Origin: Paraburkholderia adhaesiva
GTDB taxonomy: Bacteria; Pseudomonadota; Gammaproteobacteria; Burkholderiales; Burkholderiaceae
Direction of reading: 5' to 3'
Assembly (NCBI RefSeq): GCF_021390575.1
Contig: NZ_JAJEJQ010000002.1
Location: 496,001 to 560,000 of the forward strand
Length of the DNA stretch: 64,000 bases
Shown here: positions 63,179-64,000 of the stretch, in pieces
Layout: each line of letters opens with the position of its first letter
How positions within the stretch are numbered: position 1 is the first letter of the stretch
Program-made: the position numbers and the translations under genes
Notes under the pieces: model-generated
Databases searched by the model: none
What the model saw: the letters and a program-made list of their open reading frames with translations, nothing else
What the model was told of the DNA's origin: nothing

Positions 63179-64000
63179 TCAGGCGCGGCGCGGTACGGTG
63201 CTGAGCGCAACGCCTCGCCGTGCGATCAGCACACCGGCAAGCGCTACGCCAAAGCCCGCAAGTTGCACGGGCAGCAGGACTTCACGGAATAGCACCCAGC
63301 TTTCGAGTGCGGCGAGCGGCGGCGCGAGAAAGAGCAGCGCGGTAGCGCGTGCGGCTTCGCCGTTGCGGACCATCCAGACAAGCAGGGTCACACCGGCCCC
63401 CGACAGCATCGCGATCCCCCACGCGAGCGAGATCCAGAGCGTCGCTGAAGTGTTCCATCGATGTTCGCCCAGCGCGAGCGCAAGCAGCGCCGCGACGATG
63501 GCCGCGCCTGCGTTCTGGATGGCACTGGCGCTGCGGATATCGGCAAGCGCCAGCGACGTCTTCTGATAGAGCGTGCCCGCGGTGATCGAGCCGACGGCGA
63601 CCACGGCGACGATCACCACGAGGAGCGGGTTCGCCTGACCGTGCGCCGACGGGGTGCCATGCACGGCGGCCTGCAGTTTCGGCATGAGGACGAGCACGAC
63701 GCCCGCGAGCCCGAGCGCCATGCCCACCCAGCGTTGCTGTGAGAGCCGTTCGCCGAAAAGCCGTGCGGCGAATGCGGCCGTGAGGAGCGGCTGCAGGGCG
63801 CCTAGCAGTGCCATCACGCCCGCGCTCAAACCCTGCACGACGGCCCAGTAACCTGCGCCCAGATAGACGCCCTGCAGCAGTGCACCCGCGATCAGATGCT
63901 TGCCGAGTTCTCGCCCGCGCGGCCAGGGGGCGCGAGCGATCAGTGCGACGGCCGTGAAAAGTGCCGCCGTCCCGCCGAATCGGGCAAGCAGGAACAGATT
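63179..64000 (-). CDS. EamA/DMT-family transporter (5' end outside the window)
   Basis: At least 273 residues are visible; the reading frame runs off the right edge, so the N-terminus is missing. It has hydrophobic helices with internal two-fold similarity (LLQGVYLGAGYWAVVQGLSA, then MALLGALQPLLTAAFAARLF, and later LALGEHRWNTSATLWISLAW). This is an EamA drug/metabolite transporter, normally about 300 residues with ten helices. Substrate unknown. It converges with the L,D-transpeptidase gene with only 33 bp between. Confidence 0.88.
   Translation of the reverse strand, partial: NLFLLARFGGTAALFTAVALIARAPWPRGRELGKHLIAGALLQGVYLGAGYWAVVQGLSAGVMALLGALQPLLTAAFAARLFGERLSQQRWVGMALGLAGVVLVLMPKLQAAVHGTPSAHGQANPLLVVIVAVVAVGSITAGTLYQKTSLALADIRSASAIQNAGAAIVAALLALALGEHRWNTSATLWISLAWGIAMLSGAGVTLLVWMVRNGEAARATALLFLAPPLAALESWVLFREVLLPVQLAGFGVALAGVLIARRGVALSTVPRRA

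Overview
This 64 kb window is chromosomal DNA of a high-GC Gram-negative bacterium. The best fit is Burkholderiaceae, in the Paraburkholderia/Caballeronia/Burkholderia group. Pointers to this are an H-NS protein with a histone-H1-like Ala/Lys tail, a long PyrB with an N-terminal helix-turn-helix, a DUF3562 protein, a lutA-lutC-lutB-lldP lactate operon with an LldR regulator, and the general codon use. The assignment rests on protein character only; no rRNA, tRNA or CRISPR array was seen.

Layout. 0-11.9 kb: a quinone-reductase/GlcG pair divergent from a LysR gene; a YafY regulator with a VOC protein; a DUF1330 protein; an Old Yellow Enzyme fragment; the tRNA hydroxylase trhP; a DUF4382 lipoprotein; wrbA; a frameshifted DoxX pseudogene; an EAL-HDOD protein preceded by a start-less reading frame; and a tyrosine phosphatase. 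12-18 kb: the lactate module lutACB-lldP, with lldR divergent from it and a perfect palindromic operator between them. 18-24 kb: a VOC protein, PPK2 polyphosphate kinase convergent with a PiT phosphate transporter across a bidirectional terminator, a diguanylate cyclase, and a domesticated transposase-type HTH protein.

24-36 kb: a small membrane protein, a zinc alcohol dehydrogenase, a YigZ protein, two facing exported small proteins (one RcnB-like, one His/Trp-rich), an acyl-CoA synthetase divergent from a Crp/Fnr regulator, a LysE exporter, a chemoreceptor with a sigma-28-like promoter, and two small ORFs. 36-44 kb: a MocA-like nucleotidyltransferase beside the C-terminal stump of a molybdenum hydroxylase, pyrB, a LytM peptidase/coiled-coil/bactofilin cluster, a DapA-like aldolase, DUF3562, and an ArsR-type regulator with an ene-reductase. 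44-47.3 kb: an IS3-family insertion sequence, a 1 kb gene-free stretch and the H-NS/H1 chimera, which looks like an accessory island.

47.8-56.2 kb: a TonB-dependent receptor with its own tonB-exbB-exbD, then a porin and a PQQ-type beta-propeller dehydrogenase-like protein. 56.4-64 kb: a GST, an Lrp/LysE divergent pair, DUF1993, an exported HNH-fold protein lacking its catalytic His, a 43-residue membrane micro-protein coupled to an RRM-like protein, NadE, a YkuD L,D-transpeptidase, and an EamA transporter cut by the window end.

No defence system, prophage or secondary-metabolite cluster was found. The least explained objects are the micro-protein/RRM-like pair, the HNH-derived exported protein, the H-NS/H1 chimera in its gene-poor island, the start-less frame before the EAL-HDOD gene, and the duplicated LldR operator core.
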